A DNA stretch of 25,897 nucleotides from assembly GCA_000437915.1 (NCBI GenBank), contig FR900999.1, forward strand, positions 309,956-335,852, written 5' to 3'. Position 1 is the first letter of the stretch. Each line of letters opens with the position of its first letter. Both the position numbers and the translations under genes were made by a program. The notes under the pieces are model-generated. The model saw nothing but the letters and a program-made list of their open reading frames with translations. It was not told the origin of the DNA and made no database searches. Shown one piece after another: positions 1 through 8,547 of this stretch. Source of the DNA: Subdoligranulum sp. CAG:314. GTDB taxonomy: Bacteria > Bacillota > Clostridia > Christensenellales > CAG-314.

Positions 1-626
1 GCGGAGCGGTTCACTCGACGGGCGATATGCTGCGTCCCGCCTTGCAGATAGTCAAGACGGCTCCCGGCATAAATACCGTTTCGGGCTTTTTCATAATGAA
101 CCATCCGCAAAAAACGGAAAAAAGCTGTTTCCTGTTCGCGGACTGCGCCGTGACTCCCGAACCTACGTCCGAACAGCTTGTGGACATTGCCGTGTGCAGC
201 GAAAAATCCGCAAGAGTTTTCCTTGCCGAAGAGCCTAAAATCGCGCTTTTGAGTTTTTCCACTAAGGGCAGCGCAAAGCATCCGTTGGTCGAAAAGGTAC
301 AGGAAGCGGCGCGTATGATAAAGGAAAAATATCCCGAGCTGCCCATAGACGGAGAGTTGCAGGCGGACGCCGCGCTTGTCGAGGAAGTCGGTCAACTCAA
401 AGCCAAAGGCAGCAAGGTTGCGGGGCACGCCAACGTGTTCATTTTCCCCGACCTTAACGCAGGCAATATTTCCTACAAGCTTGTGCAGAGATTGGGCGGT
501 TTTGACGCATACGGACCGATTTGTCAGGGATTTGCAAAACCGATCAACGATTTGTCGCGCGGATGCAACGTGGACGACATAGTGGGCACCGTGGCGCTTA
601 CCGCAATCGAGGCGTCGATAAATTAA
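1..626 (+). CDS. pta: Phosphate acetyltransferase (Pta), 3' part, cut by window start
   Basis: Pta converts acetyl-CoA and phosphate to acetyl phosphate and CoA in the cytoplasm, the first step of acetate production. The reading frame is already open at base 3, so the 5' end lies outside the window and the ATG at 27 is internal. The first visible residues, GAVHSTGDMLRPALQ, match the conserved core of the PTA_PTB family. Later family blocks are KGSAKHPLVEKV, the NVFIFPDLNAGNISYKL segment and GPICQGFAKPINDLSRGC near the C-terminus, followed by a TAA stop at 624-626. About 208 residues are visible of a family that is usually about 330. The acetate kinase gene follows after 25 bases, which favours Pta over the related phosphate butyryltransferase. 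No promoter or terminator is seen in the gap, so the two are probably co-transcribed. Confidence 0.95.
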   Translation, partial: GAVHSTGDMLRPALQIVKTAPGINTVSGFFIMNHPQKTEKSCFLFADCAVTPEPTSEQLVDIAVCSEKSARVFLAEEPKIALLSFSTKGSAKHPLVEKVQEAARMIKEKYPELPIDGELQADAALVEEVGQLKAKGSKVAGHANVFIFPDLNAGNISYKLVQRLGGFDAYGPICQGFAKPINDLSRGCNVDDIVGTVALTAIEASIN

Positions 627-651
627 CGATAGGATTAAAGGAGTTTTTGAA

Positions 652-1854
652 ATGAAAATTTTGGTTATCAATGCGGGCAGTTCTTCCTTGAAGTATCAGC
701 TTATCGATATGAGCGACGAAAGCGTCATCGCCAAGGGGCTTTGCGAGAGAATCGGCATTGACGGTTCGGTGCTTACCCACAAGGCGCACGGAAAGGAATT
801 TGTGTTCAAAGAAAATATGCCTTCCCACGTAAAAGCCATTCAGATGGTTTTGGACGCTCTCACGGGCAAGGATTGCGGAGTCGTTTCGAGCATGAAGGAA
901 ATTGCCGCCGTAGGTCACAGAGTCGTTCACGGAGCGGAGGATTACAAGTCGTCGGTGCTTATTGACGAAAAAGTGCTCGATTGCTGCAAGGAAAACATAG
1001 AGCTTGCGCCGCTGCACAATCCCGCGAATATTATGGGAATCGAGGCGTGCAGAAAGGTTATGCCCGATACGCCCATGGTAGCGGTATTCGACACGGCTTT
1101 TCACGCCACAATGCCCGACGTCGCTTTTCTTTACGGCTTGCCCTATGAGGACTACAAGCAATTGAGAATAAGAAAATACGGCTTCCACGGCACAAGTCAT
1201 ATGTTTGTTTCGCAGGAGGCTGCTAAATACCTCGGACGCGAAAACGACGAAAGCTTAAAGGTTGTTACCTGCCACCTCGGCAACGGCTCCTCCATTTCCG
1301 CAGTCAAGGGCGGACGCTCGGTGGAAACCTCGATGGGCTTCACGCCGCTCGAAGGCGTGCCCATGGGCACCCGCTGCGGCAACGTGGACGCCGCCGTTAT
1401 CGAATACCTGATGAACAAGAAAAACATGAACATTTCCGAAACGATAAGCTACCTCAACAAAAAATCCGGTATGCTCGGAGTTTCGGGAGTGAGCAGCGAT
1501 TTCAGAGACCTTACGGAGGGCAACGCTTTGGACAATCCGAGAAACAAGCTGGCTGTCGATTTGTTCGCTTACGACGTAAAGAAATATATCGGTCAGTACG
1601 CGGCGGTTATGAACGGCGTGGACTGCATAGTTTTCACCGCGGGCGTGGGAGAAAATACTCCTTACGTAAGAAAGCATGCCTGCGAGGGTCTCGAATATAT
1701 GGGAGTGGAGCTTGACGACGACAAAAACGCAAAATGTCCCAGAGGAAAAATCGCGGATATTTCAAAAGAAAGCTCGAAAGTCAGGATTCTCGTCATTCCC
1801 ACAAACGAGGAGCTTGTCATAGCGAAAGAGACCAAACGTGTTGCGAAAATATAG
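652..1854 (+). CDS. ackA: Acetate kinase
   Basis: Acetate kinase transfers the phosphoryl group of acetyl phosphate to ADP, giving ATP and acetate; with Pta it forms the substrate-level phosphorylation pathway of fermenters. The 400-residue length is normal. The ASKHA-fold signature NAGSSSLK sits at residues 7-14. Further family blocks are GHRVVHG, APLHNPAN, FDTAFHATMP (with the catalytic Asp), YGFHGTSH, the CHLGNGSSISAVKGG nucleotide-binding block, GVPMGTRCGNVD, FTAGVGENTPYVR and the C-terminal NEELVIA with the metal-binding Glu. An AAAGGAG ribosome binding site at 637-643 supports the ATG at 652. These motifs and the length argue against butyrate kinase. No terminator is seen between it and rpmF; a strong promoter begins 11 bases after its stop. 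Confidence 0.98.
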   Translation: MKILVINAGSSSLKYQLIDMSDESVIAKGLCERIGIDGSVLTHKAHGKEFVFKENMPSHVKAIQMVLDALTGKDCGVVSSMKEIAAVGHRVVHGAEDYKSSVLIDEKVLDCCKENIELAPLHNPANIMGIEACRKVMPDTPMVAVFDTAFHATMPDVAFLYGLPYEDYKQLRIRKYGFHGTSHMFVSQEAAKYLGRENDESLKVVTCHLGNGSSISAVKGGRSVETSMGFTPLEGVPMGTRCGNVDAAVIEYLMNKKNMNISETISYLNKKSGMLGVSGVSSDFRDLTEGNALDNPRNKLAVDLFAYDVKKYIGQYAAVMNGVDCIVFTAGVGENTPYVRKHACEGLEYMGVELDDDKNAKCPRGKIADISKESSKVRILVIPTNEELVIAKETKRVAKI

Positions 1855-1864
1855 TCGAAATCGT

Positions 1865-1893
1865 TTGACAAAAACTTTTTCACACTCTATAAT
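1865..1893 (+). promoter_or_regulatory. Sigma-A type promoter for rpmF
   Basis: A perfect -35 box TTGACA (1865-1870) and a perfect -10 box TATAAT (1888-1893) are separated by exactly 17 bases. Transcription should begin near 1900, leaving a leader of about 40 bases before the L32 gene. The match to the vegetative consensus is complete, as expected for a strongly expressed ribosomal protein gene. Confidence 0.88.
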
Positions 1894-1940
1894 AGTTTAT
1901 CGTGAACTAAAACTATGTAAGTCAACGGGAGGCGAAAGAT

Positions 1941-2129
1941 ATGGCAGTACCTAAAAGAAAAACTTCTAAGCAGAGAAAGCACACCAGAGCGGCTAATTGG
2001 AAAATCAGCGCTCCTTCCTTGGTTGAATGCCCTCAATGCCACGAAAAGAAGTTGAACCACAGAGTTTGCAAAAACTGCGGATATTACGACGGGAGAGAAA
2101 TCGTCGTCGTTTCGGATAAGAAAAACTGA
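1941..2129 (+). CDS. rpmF: Ribosomal protein L32 (bL32), zinc-binding form
   Basis: bL32 is a small component of the 50S subunit. The 62-residue product opens with MAVPKRKTSKQRKHTRAANW, the typical N-terminus of the family. Two Cys pairs (CPQC at residues 30-33 and CKNC at 43-46) form the zinc-binding C+ version, as opposed to the zinc-free paralogue some bacteria induce under zinc limitation. A GGGAGG ribosome binding site at 1927-1932 fixes the start. It has its own consensus promoter upstream and an intrinsic terminator downstream. The DUF177 gene yceD, which usually precedes rpmF in Firmicutes, is absent: ackA is the direct upstream neighbour. plsX follows, as in most Firmicutes. Confidence 0.97.
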   Translation: MAVPKRKTSKQRKHTRAANWKISAPSLVECPQCHEKKLNHRVCKNCGYYDGREIVVVSDKKN

Positions 2130-2170
2130 TTTCTTTCGTTTCCGCCGGCAGATTTTGATTTTTACGAATG

Positions 2171-2197
2171 AGCAGACCGCCATCGGTCTGCTTTTTT
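2171..2197 (+). terminator. Intrinsic terminator after rpmF
   Basis: A perfect 9-bp stem (AGCAGACCG at 2171-2179 pairing with CGGTCTGCT at 2184-2192), a four-base loop and a run of six T residues (2192-2197) form a classical Rho-independent terminator. It lies 41 bases after the rpmF stop and ahead of the plsX promoter, so rpmF is probably transcribed alone. Confidence 0.9.
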
Positions 2198-2202
2198 GTT
2201 GC

Positions 2203-2231
2203 GTGAAACATAGCTCGAATTTGTGAAACAT
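2203..2231 (+). repeat. Two direct copies of GTGAAACAT, 20 bases apart
   Basis: The 9-base word GTGAAACAT occurs at 2203-2211 and again at 2223-2231. The start-to-start distance is 20 bases, close to two helical turns. The second copy ends 24 bases before the -35 box of the plsX promoter. The position and helical phasing would suit a regulator binding the same DNA face twice, but no known operator consensus is recognised and chance is possible. Confidence 0.4.
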
Positions 2232-2255
2232 TTTTTATTTTTTGCGCCTATATGA

Positions 2256-2284
2256 TTGTCATAGTACGATTTTTAGGGTATAAT
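2256..2284 (+). promoter_or_regulatory. Sigma-A type promoter for the plsX-rnc-smc-ftsY operon
   Basis: TTGTCA (2256-2261, five of six consensus bases) and TATAAT (2279-2284, perfect) are separated by 17 bases. The predicted transcript starts near 2291, giving a leader of about 45 bases before plsX. It lies just after the rpmF terminator, so it should start a new transcription unit. Confidence 0.82.
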
Positions 2285-2336
2285 CTTTAAACAGAGGATA
2301 TTTTCCTTTTAAATTTTCAAAATTCGGAGATATATA

Positions 2337-3365
2337 ATGAAGGTTGTAGTGGATATATACGGCGGCGACAACGCGCCAAAAGAAATTGTCAAGGGCTGCG
2401 TTCAGGCGCTTAAAGAAAACAGAGGCTTCGATTTGGTGCTTGTGGGTAAGGCAAACGAGATTGCCGACCTGCTCAAAGAGCAGACGGTGGAAATGTCGCG
2501 CGTGGAAATAGTGGACGCGCCCGACGTGATAACCAACGACGACGTGCCCACAACGGCGATTAGAACCAAAAAAGAAAGCTCGCTCGTTGTGGCTCTTGAC
2601 AGAGTAAAAAACGACGAGGAGTGCATAGGAATGGTGTCGGCAGGAAGCACGGGGGCTGTGCTTACCGGTTCTTTTCTCAAAATAGGGAGAATAAAGGGCA
2701 TTTCCAGACCTGCGCTTGCGCCGCTTCTGCCTACGGTTGACGGAGGAAACGTACTGCTTATCGACTGCGGGGCGAATGTCGACTGCAAGCCCGCCATGCT
2801 TGCCCAGTTTGCTCTTATGGGCAACGCGTATGCCAAAGCCATACTCAACAAAGAAAATCCGAGAGTGGCGCTTATGTCAAACGGCACGGAGGACAAAAAG
2901 GGCAATGAACTCACCAAAGAAGCTTTCGGGTTGATAAAGGAGCTGCCCGTAAACTTTGTGGGCAACATGGAAGCGCGCGATTTGCTTTCGGGAGATTTCG
3001 ACGTGGTTGTCTGCGACGGCTTTTGGGGAAATGTCGCGTTGAAGTCCTGCGAGGGCACGGCGGCTATGCTCATGAAGCTTTTGAAAAAGGAAATCATGTC
3101 CGGCTTCTTTTCCAAAATTGCGGGAGCGATGCTGAAAAAGAAATTTAAGAATATACAGAAGGTCATGGATTACAACGCCGGCGGAGGAGCGCCTTTTATA
3201 GGAGTCGAAAAGCTCGTTATCAAATCTCACGGTTCAAGCAAGGCGAAGTCCATTTGCGGCTCCATAATGCAGGTTGTGAATATGCACAAGGCGGGGCTGA
3301 TTGAAAAGATTAAAAAGGAGCTTTATGCGACAAACGGAGAGCAGCCTGCAATTACGGGAAATTGA
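2337..3365 (+). CDS. plsX: Phosphate acyltransferase PlsX
   Basis: PlsX makes acyl phosphate from acyl-ACP and phosphate at the inner membrane face; PlsY then uses acyl phosphate to acylate glycerol-3-phosphate, starting phospholipid synthesis. The 342-residue protein has the normal length. Family blocks include the N-terminal VVDIYGGDNAP (most members read MGGDNAP, so Ile-Tyr is a mild variant), AGSTGAVLTGS, GANVDCKPAMLAQFA, NGTEDKKGNE, GNMEARDLLSGDFDVVVCDGF and GGGAPFIGV. CGGAGA at 2325-2330 supports the ATG. The acyl carrier protein gene acpP, which normally follows plsX, is missing: rnc begins inside the end of plsX. No FapR operator is recognised near the promoter. Confidence 0.96.
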   Translation: MKVVVDIYGGDNAPKEIVKGCVQALKENRGFDLVLVGKANEIADLLKEQTVEMSRVEIVDAPDVITNDDVPTTAIRTKKESSLVVALDRVKNDEECIGMVSAGSTGAVLTGSFLKIGRIKGISRPALAPLLPTVDGGNVLLIDCGANVDCKPAMLAQFALMGNAYAKAILNKENPRVALMSNGTEDKKGNELTKEAFGLIKELPVNFVGNMEARDLLSGDFDVVVCDGFWGNVALKSCEGTAAMLMKLLKKEIMSGFFSKIAGAMLKKKFKNIQKVMDYNAGGGAPFIGVEKLVIKSHGSSKAKSICGSIMQVVNMHKAGLIEKIKKELYATNGEQPAITGN

Positions 3366-4053
3366 AAAGCGGATAGGTTACGAGTTCAAGGACAAAAGTT
3401 TGCCCGAGACCGCTTTTACGCATTCTTCTTACGCCAACGAAAGAAAGCTTCGCAGCAATGAAAACATGGAGTTTTTCGGCGACGCAATTCTTGAATTTTT
3501 GGTTTCGGAATACCTGTACAAAAATTTCCCCGACAAAAACGAGGGGGATTTTTCAAGAGCGCGCGCGGCAGTCGTTTCGCGGGACAGCCTTTTTCTCGCA
3601 GTGAAGAAAATGGGGCTGGAAGAATTTTTGCTTATCTCCAATGCTCAGGCGCTTGCGACCGAAAATTCCAAAATAAAGCTTTTCGCAAACTTGTTCGAGG
3701 CGGTTTTGTGTGCGGTTTATCTGGACGGCGGCTTGTCTGCGGCGGAAAAATTTGTATTTTCCCACTTGAAGCCGTCTTTAAGCGCGGCAGTCGCGGGCGC
3801 AGGCTGCGCAAACGATTTCAAGCGTATTCTTTTGGAATACTGTCAGTCCGTCCACACCGAGCCGGAATATACGGAAGAGGAAAAAAGCGGACCTCCGCAC
3901 AATCCGCGTTATGTTTATGCGGTGAGCGTCAACGGCGAGCTGTTGGGCAGAGGCGAGGGCGCCTCTAAAATTCAGGCGCAGGCGGACGCCGCGGAGCAAG
4001 CGCTTAAAAAGCTCGGCATTGATTACAATCTTTTCAACAGAGGCAGCAAGTGA
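3325..4053 (+). CDS. rnc: Ribonuclease III
   Basis: RNase III cleaves double-stranded RNA, including rRNA precursors and structured mRNAs. I chose the ATG at 3325 because AAGGAG (3315-3320) lies just ahead and the resulting 242-residue protein has normal length; a TTG at 3301 would add eight residues with no such site. The chosen start overlaps plsX by 41 bases. The nuclease domain carries the signature NENMEFFGDAIL (residues 45-56), supplying the usual Glu46, Glu49 and Asp53. The second metal-binding block reads ANLFEA, with Asn122 where the E. coli enzyme has Asp114; Glu125 is retained. A double-stranded RNA binding domain spans about residues 164-232, with the usual GPPHNPRY and ASKIQAQADAAEQAL blocks. 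The gene ends in a GTGA overlap with smc. Confidence 0.95.
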   Translation: MRQTESSLQLREIEKRIGYEFKDKSLPETAFTHSSYANERKLRSNENMEFFGDAILEFLVSEYLYKNFPDKNEGDFSRARAAVVSRDSLFLAVKKMGLEEFLLISNAQALATENSKIKLFANLFEAVLCAVYLDGGLSAAEKFVFSHLKPSLSAAVAGAGCANDFKRILLEYCQSVHTEPEYTEEEKSGPPHNPRYVYAVSVNGELLGRGEGASKIQAQADAAEQALKKLGIDYNLFNRGSK

Positions 4054-7000
4054 ATTTAAAGAAGATAGAGGTTTACGGCTTTAAGTCCTTTGCGGACAAG
4101 CTGGAAATGAAATTCGACAAGCCTATTACGGCAATAGTAGGACCCAACGGCTGCGGCAAAAGCAACGTATCGGATGCAATAAGGTGGGTGCTCGGAGAGC
4201 AGAGCGCCAGAGTTTTGCGCGGCAAAAGCATGCAGGACCTGATTTTCAGCGGCACCGAAAGACGGAAGTCGATGAGCTATTGCGAGGCGTCTCTGATTTT
4301 CGACAACACCAACAGGATTTTTCCGATTGAAATGGACGAAGTAGTCATTTCCAGAAAGCTGTACCGTTCGGGCGAAAGCGAGTATCTTTTGAATCGTCAG
4401 AGTTCGAGGCTCAAAGACATATCGGACCTGCTGCGGGACGCGGGACTCGGACGCGAAGGTTATTCGATTGTCGGTCAGGGGCGCATGGACGCTATTCTCA
4501 ACGCCAAACCCGACGACCGCAGAGCGATATTCGAAGAGGCGCTCGGTATATCCAAATTCAGGGTGCGCAAGGTTGAAACCGAGCGCAAGCTGGAAAAAAA
4601 CAAGGACAATATGTCCCGTCTGTATGACATTATGACGGAGCTTGACAGACAGCTCGGTCCGTTGAAAAAAAACAGCGAAAATGCAAAAAAGTATTTGCAG
4701 CTTGCCGAAGAGCTAAAATATCACGAAATAAACGCTTACATATACGGGTATGACAACGCGAGCTTAAACAAGTCCAAAATTTACGAAAAAATCAAGGGCA
4801 TAGAGGAAGAACTCAACCTTGCGGAGCTTAAACTCAACGAGTCGAACGCCGATTACGAGCGGCTGCTCGAAGAGTTGAGCAGTCTGGATATGGAAAAGGA
4901 GCAGCTTTCCAGAAGAGAGCTGGAAATTTCCGTTCAGCTGGAGCGTCAGTCGGGAGACAACAAGCTTTTGGCGGAGAGAGCCAACCATTTCAGAAACTCA
5001 TGCAGCGAAACGGAGTATGCGCTGGACGCAAGCGCCACAAAAGCGCAGAGACTGAAAGAGGAAATAGCCGAAACGGAAAAGGAGCTTAAAGAAAAGAAGA
5101 AGGCTTACGACGCGTTGACGGAGCAGCTTGCGTCGCTTAACCTGCTTTACTCCGAGGTTTCGGATAAAATCAACAAAAATCAGAATTTTATGCAGAGCGG
5201 TCAGGACAAGCTTGTAGGATTTTTGGGGGGGCTTGCCGACGTGAAGAGCGAGGCGGCTTCTTTGTCCGCAGAAAAGCTTACGGCTTTGGCAAGGCTGGAG
5301 GAAATCGCGCTTGCCGAAAAAAAGCTTGCCGAAAAGCTTGCCGACGCGGGAGACGCGGAAAAGGAATATTCGCGGCAGTACGAGCTGCTGTGTCAAAAAC
5401 GGAACGGGCTTGATTCGGATATAGACGAGGCGGCGTCCTGCCTGAAAGATTTTGAAGCGCAATTGTTCGAGCTAAACAAGCGCATTTCCAAGCTGAACGA
5501 GGAAAAGACGGTCATGCAGGCGCGCAAAAATATGCTGGATTCGCTGACTGAAAATTTTGAAGGCTATATCAACAGCGTAAAAAGACTTTTAAAGGACGCG
5601 CAGCACGACGCTGCTTTGTCCTCTAAAATAGAAGGCGTGGTGGCAAACCTGATAAAGGTTCCGGCGCACCTTGAAACGGCAGTGGAGGCGGCTTTGGGCG
5701 GCGCGCTGCAAAACGTCGTCACCCGAAACGAGGATGACGCCAAATTTCTTATAAAATATCTGAAAGACAACAGGTACGGAAGAATTACGTTTTTGCCCGT
5801 TACGTCTGTCAAAAGACGTCGTCTTGACAACGACGGCATTCTTAAAGAAAAGGGGTGTCTGGGAGTCGCAGACACGTTGGTTGATTTCGACAAAAAATAT
5901 TCAAACGTCGTGTCCGGTCTTTTAGGCTCCACCGTTGTGGTGGAAAATATAGATACTGCGGTGAGCCTTGCAAAAAAATACGGCTATTCGCACAGGCTTG
6001 TCACCCTCGAGGGCGACATGATTGTTCCGTCAGGCTCGATTTCGGGCGGAAGCAAAAAAGCGGAGTCGGTAAACCTTTTGGGCAACGAAAGGGAATTGAA
6101 GGAGCTTGAGAGCAAAATTTCCCGTGTCACTGCGGAAAGGGACGAAAAGGAAGCGTTGAAAAGAGAACTGTCCGAAAAGAGGGACACCCTTTCCGACGCG
6201 CTGTCGGAGCTTAGACAGCAAAAGACCGAGACTGCCGTCGAGCTTGCAAAACTGGAAGAAAAACTGTCTAAATCGGGCAGCTTTACGCTTTCGGAAAGAG
6301 AACAGCTTAACGAACTCAACGGGGAACGCGAGAGACTTAAAGACAGAGTTAAGGAAATTTCCGAACAGGTTGCGCTGCTCGAACAGGAGATAAAAAAGCT
6401 GAGCGATACAAAAGAGGATATGGCGGACAACGTCACCAAATCCCAAACGGAATACAGACAGCTAAAAGAAAAATCCGAAGCTTTGCACGAGGAAATAACG
6501 TCCGTCAAGCTGAAAGTAAACTCGATTGTCGCCAATATGCAGCAGGACAACAAGACAATCAACATCGACAAGCTTGCGTTGGAGGAAATCGCATCCGACG
6601 ACGCCGAAAAGCGTAAGCTTTTGGAAACGTACAGACTGAATATTTCCGACATAGAAAAGCAGCTGAGGGAGAGCGCGGACAACTCGGTGGATATAGGCGA
6701 GCTGGAAGAAATAAGAAAACAGCTCAAAGGGCTTGACGGGCGCAAGGCGGAAGTCAACGGCTCGTTCGCCAAAGCGGACGAAATGCGAAAGTATTATACC
6801 GAACAGGTGCACAAGCTGGATTCCGACAAACAGCAGGAGGAGTTTAATATCGCGCTGATTGACACCGACCTCGAACAGCTGCAAAAGCGCATAGAGGAGG
6901 CGTACGACGTGACCTATTCGGGCGCGTTGCGCTACAAGGACGAGAATTACGACCTTGAAAGCTCCAAAGAAAACATAACCGCACTTCGCAACAAGATTGC

Positions 7001-7625
7001 GAGACTCGGTCCCGTTTCGGTAAACTCGATAGAGGATTGTCTCGAAACACAGGGGCGCTACGACGAAATCGCCTCGCAGATGGAAGACTTGAAAACGGCG
7101 GAAAGCGACCTCAATCAGATATTGCAGGAACTGACGCATGAAATGGTCGTTAGGTTCAACGAGGGCTTTGAGATAATAAACCGCAATTTCGGTTCGGTGT
7201 TCAAGGAGCTTTTCGCGGGCGGACACGCGCGCCTGACCATAGAGCAGGACGAAAACAAATCTTCGCTGGACTACGGTATAGAAATCGAAGCGCAACCGCC
7301 CGGGAAAAAATTGCAGAATATTTCGCTTTTGTCCGGCGGCGAAAGAAATCTGACTGCGGCGGCTATTTTGTTCGCGATTTTAAAGCTGCGTCCGATGCCT
7401 TTCTGCGTGCTGGACGAAATAGAGGCGCCTTTGGACGATGCAAATGCCGAAAGAATAGCATCGTATTTAAGAAAATTTTCTTTGGAAACGCAATTCCTCG
7501 TCATCACCCACAAAAAGCCGACTATGGAAAGTGCGGATGTTTTGTACGGTGTGACGATGGAGGAAAAGGGCGTTTCCAAGATGGTTTCGGTTGAATTGAC
7601 GGAAGCAATAAAGCACACTGCCTGA
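4050..7625 (+). CDS. smc: Chromosome partition protein SMC
   Basis: SMC is the ATPase core of bacterial condensin; with ScpA and ScpB, not encoded here, it extrudes and compacts DNA loops for segregation. The 1191-residue length is typical. It begins with a GTG whose last bases overlap the rnc stop (GTGA), and only a weak AGAGG precedes it, suggesting coupled translation. The Walker A motif GPNGCGKSN lies near residues 31-39, after MNLKKIEVYGFKSF. Long charged heptad-rich stretches (about 170-500 and 680-1000) form the two coiled-coil arms. The globular hinge between them (about 510-670) ends in the Gly-rich SGSISGGS block. The C-terminal head has the signature LSGGER at 1094-1099 and Walker B VLDE with Asp1122 and Glu1123, followed by EAPLDDAN. 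Confidence 0.98.
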   Translation: MNLKKIEVYGFKSFADKLEMKFDKPITAIVGPNGCGKSNVSDAIRWVLGEQSARVLRGKSMQDLIFSGTERRKSMSYCEASLIFDNTNRIFPIEMDEVVISRKLYRSGESEYLLNRQSSRLKDISDLLRDAGLGREGYSIVGQGRMDAILNAKPDDRRAIFEEALGISKFRVRKVETERKLEKNKDNMSRLYDIMTELDRQLGPLKKNSENAKKYLQLAEELKYHEINAYIYGYDNASLNKSKIYEKIKGIEEELNLAELKLNESNADYERLLEELSSLDMEKEQLSRRELEISVQLERQSGDNKLLAERANHFRNSCSETEYALDASATKAQRLKEEIAETEKELKEKKKAYDALTEQLASLNLLYSEVSDKINKNQNFMQSGQDKLVGFLGGLADVKSEAASLSAEKLTALARLEEIALAEKKLAEKLADAGDAEKEYSRQYELLCQKRNGLDSDIDEAASCLKDFEAQLFELNKRISKLNEEKTVMQARKNMLDSLTENFEGYINSVKRLLKDAQHDAALSSKIEGVVANLIKVPAHLETAVEAALGGALQNVVTRNEDDAKFLIKYLKDNRYGRITFLPVTSVKRRRLDNDGILKEKGCLGVADTLVDFDKKYSNVVSGLLGSTVVVENIDTAVSLAKKYGYSHRLVTLEGDMIVPSGSISGGSKKAESVNLLGNERELKELESKISRVTAERDEKEALKRELSEKRDTLSDALSELRQQKTETAVELAKLEEKLSKSGSFTLSEREQLNELNGERERLKDRVKEISEQVALLEQEIKKLSDTKEDMADNVTKSQTEYRQLKEKSEALHEEITSVKLKVNSIVANMQQDNKTINIDKLALEEIASDDAEKRKLLETYRLNISDIEKQLRESADNSVDIGELEEIRKQLKGLDGRKAEVNGSFAKADEMRKYYTEQVHKLDSDKQQEEFNIALIDTDLEQLQKRIEEAYDVTYSGALRYKDENYDLESSKENITALRNKIARLGPVSVNSIEDCLETQGRYDEIASQMEDLKTAESDLNQILQELTHEMVVRFNEGFEIINRNFGSVFKELFAGGHARLTIEQDENKSSLDYGIEIEAQPPGKKLQNISLLSGGERNLTAAAILFAILKLRPMPFCVLDEIEAPLDDANAERIASYLRKFSLETQFLVITHKKPTMESADVLYGVTMEEKGVSKMVSVELTEAIKHTA

Positions 7626-7635
7626 GGAGGCGGAT

Positions 7636-8529
7636 ATGGGATTTTTCAAAAAAATAATCGACGGTCTGAAAAAGACTCAGCAGAACATCGGATTTCAGAT
7701 AAAAAAACTTTTCAAAGTAGGTATTTTCAACGACGATTTTTACGAGAATCTCGAAGAAATTTTGCTTACAAGCGACGTGGGTGCGCAAGCCACGGAGGAA
7801 ATTGTTGACAATCTGAAAGAAAAAATCAGGCAGACCAAGACAGTTGACGAAGAAAACGCTACGCGGCTTCTCAAAGAGGCTCTTTCAGATGTGCTCGGAG
7901 ACGAGCAGTTTCAGACCGATTATCCTTGCGTCATACTTGTTGTAGGCGTCAACGGCGTAGGCAAGACAACCACGATAGGCAAGCTTGCCCGCAATTTTGT
8001 CCGAGAAGGCAAAAGCGTGGTTCTTGCCGCCGCGGATACCTTCAGAGCGGCAGCGGGAGAACAGCTTGAAATATGGGCGAAGAGAGCCGATGTAAGAATA
8101 ATCAAGCACGAGGAAGGCTCCGACCCTGCCGCCGTTGTTTTCGACGCTTTAAGCTCGGCAAAAAGCCGCAAAACCGACGTTGTTATTGTGGACACTGCCG
8201 GCAGACTGCACAACAAGAAAAACCTGATGGAGGAGCTGAAAAAAATCGACCGCGTAATAGACAGGGAGTTTCCCGAGGCTGAGCGCAAAAATCTGCTTGT
8301 GCTCGACGCAACTACGGGGCAGAATGCTTTGACGCAGGCGGAGCTGTTTGACGAAGCAATCGATTTGGACGGGATTATTCTCACCAAGCTTGACGGCACC
8401 GCCAAGGGAGGAGTTGTTTTCGCAATCAAGAGCGAGCTGGATATGCCCGTTTATTTTGTAGGCGTAGGCGAAGGAATAGACGACCTGTTGAAATTCGACG
8501 CGCAATCCTTTATTGACGGAATTGTCTGA
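7636..8529 (+). CDS. ftsY: Signal recognition particle receptor FtsY
   Basis: FtsY is the membrane-associated SRP receptor GTPase; it docks Ffh-bound ribosomes at the Sec translocon, and the two GTPases activate each other. The 297-residue protein consists of the NG domain with only a short N-terminal helix (MGFFKKIIDGLKKTQQ), without the long acidic A domain of E. coli. This short form is usual in Firmicutes. GTPase motifs are GVNGVGKTT (104-112), DTFRAAA (134-140), DTAGR (186-190) and TKLDG (250-254). GAGGAGG at 7624-7630, overlapping the smc stop, gives a strong ribosome binding site. It is 10 bases after smc in the same operon, and its partner gene ffh follows in the next transcription unit. 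Confidence 0.97.
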   Translation: MGFFKKIIDGLKKTQQNIGFQIKKLFKVGIFNDDFYENLEEILLTSDVGAQATEEIVDNLKEKIRQTKTVDEENATRLLKEALSDVLGDEQFQTDYPCVILVVGVNGVGKTTTIGKLARNFVREGKSVVLAAADTFRAAAGEQLEIWAKRADVRIIKHEEGSDPAAVVFDALSSAKSRKTDVVIVDTAGRLHNKKNLMEELKKIDRVIDREFPEAERKNLLVLDATTGQNALTQAELFDEAIDLDGIILTKLDGTAKGGVVFAIKSELDMPVYFVGVGEGIDDLLKFDAQSFIDGIV

Positions 8530-8547
8530 AAAGTTGCGTCAAAACAT

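Noticed and set aside
1893..1915. Short inverted repeat TAGTTT/AAACTA near the rpmF start site
   Set aside because: Most of the left arm lies in or just after the -10 box, before the predicted transcription start, and the stem is only six AT-rich pairs.
2240..2336. A FapR operator upstream of plsX
   Set aside because: No palindrome resembling the known FapR site was found; only TAGTAC at 2262-2267 is similar.
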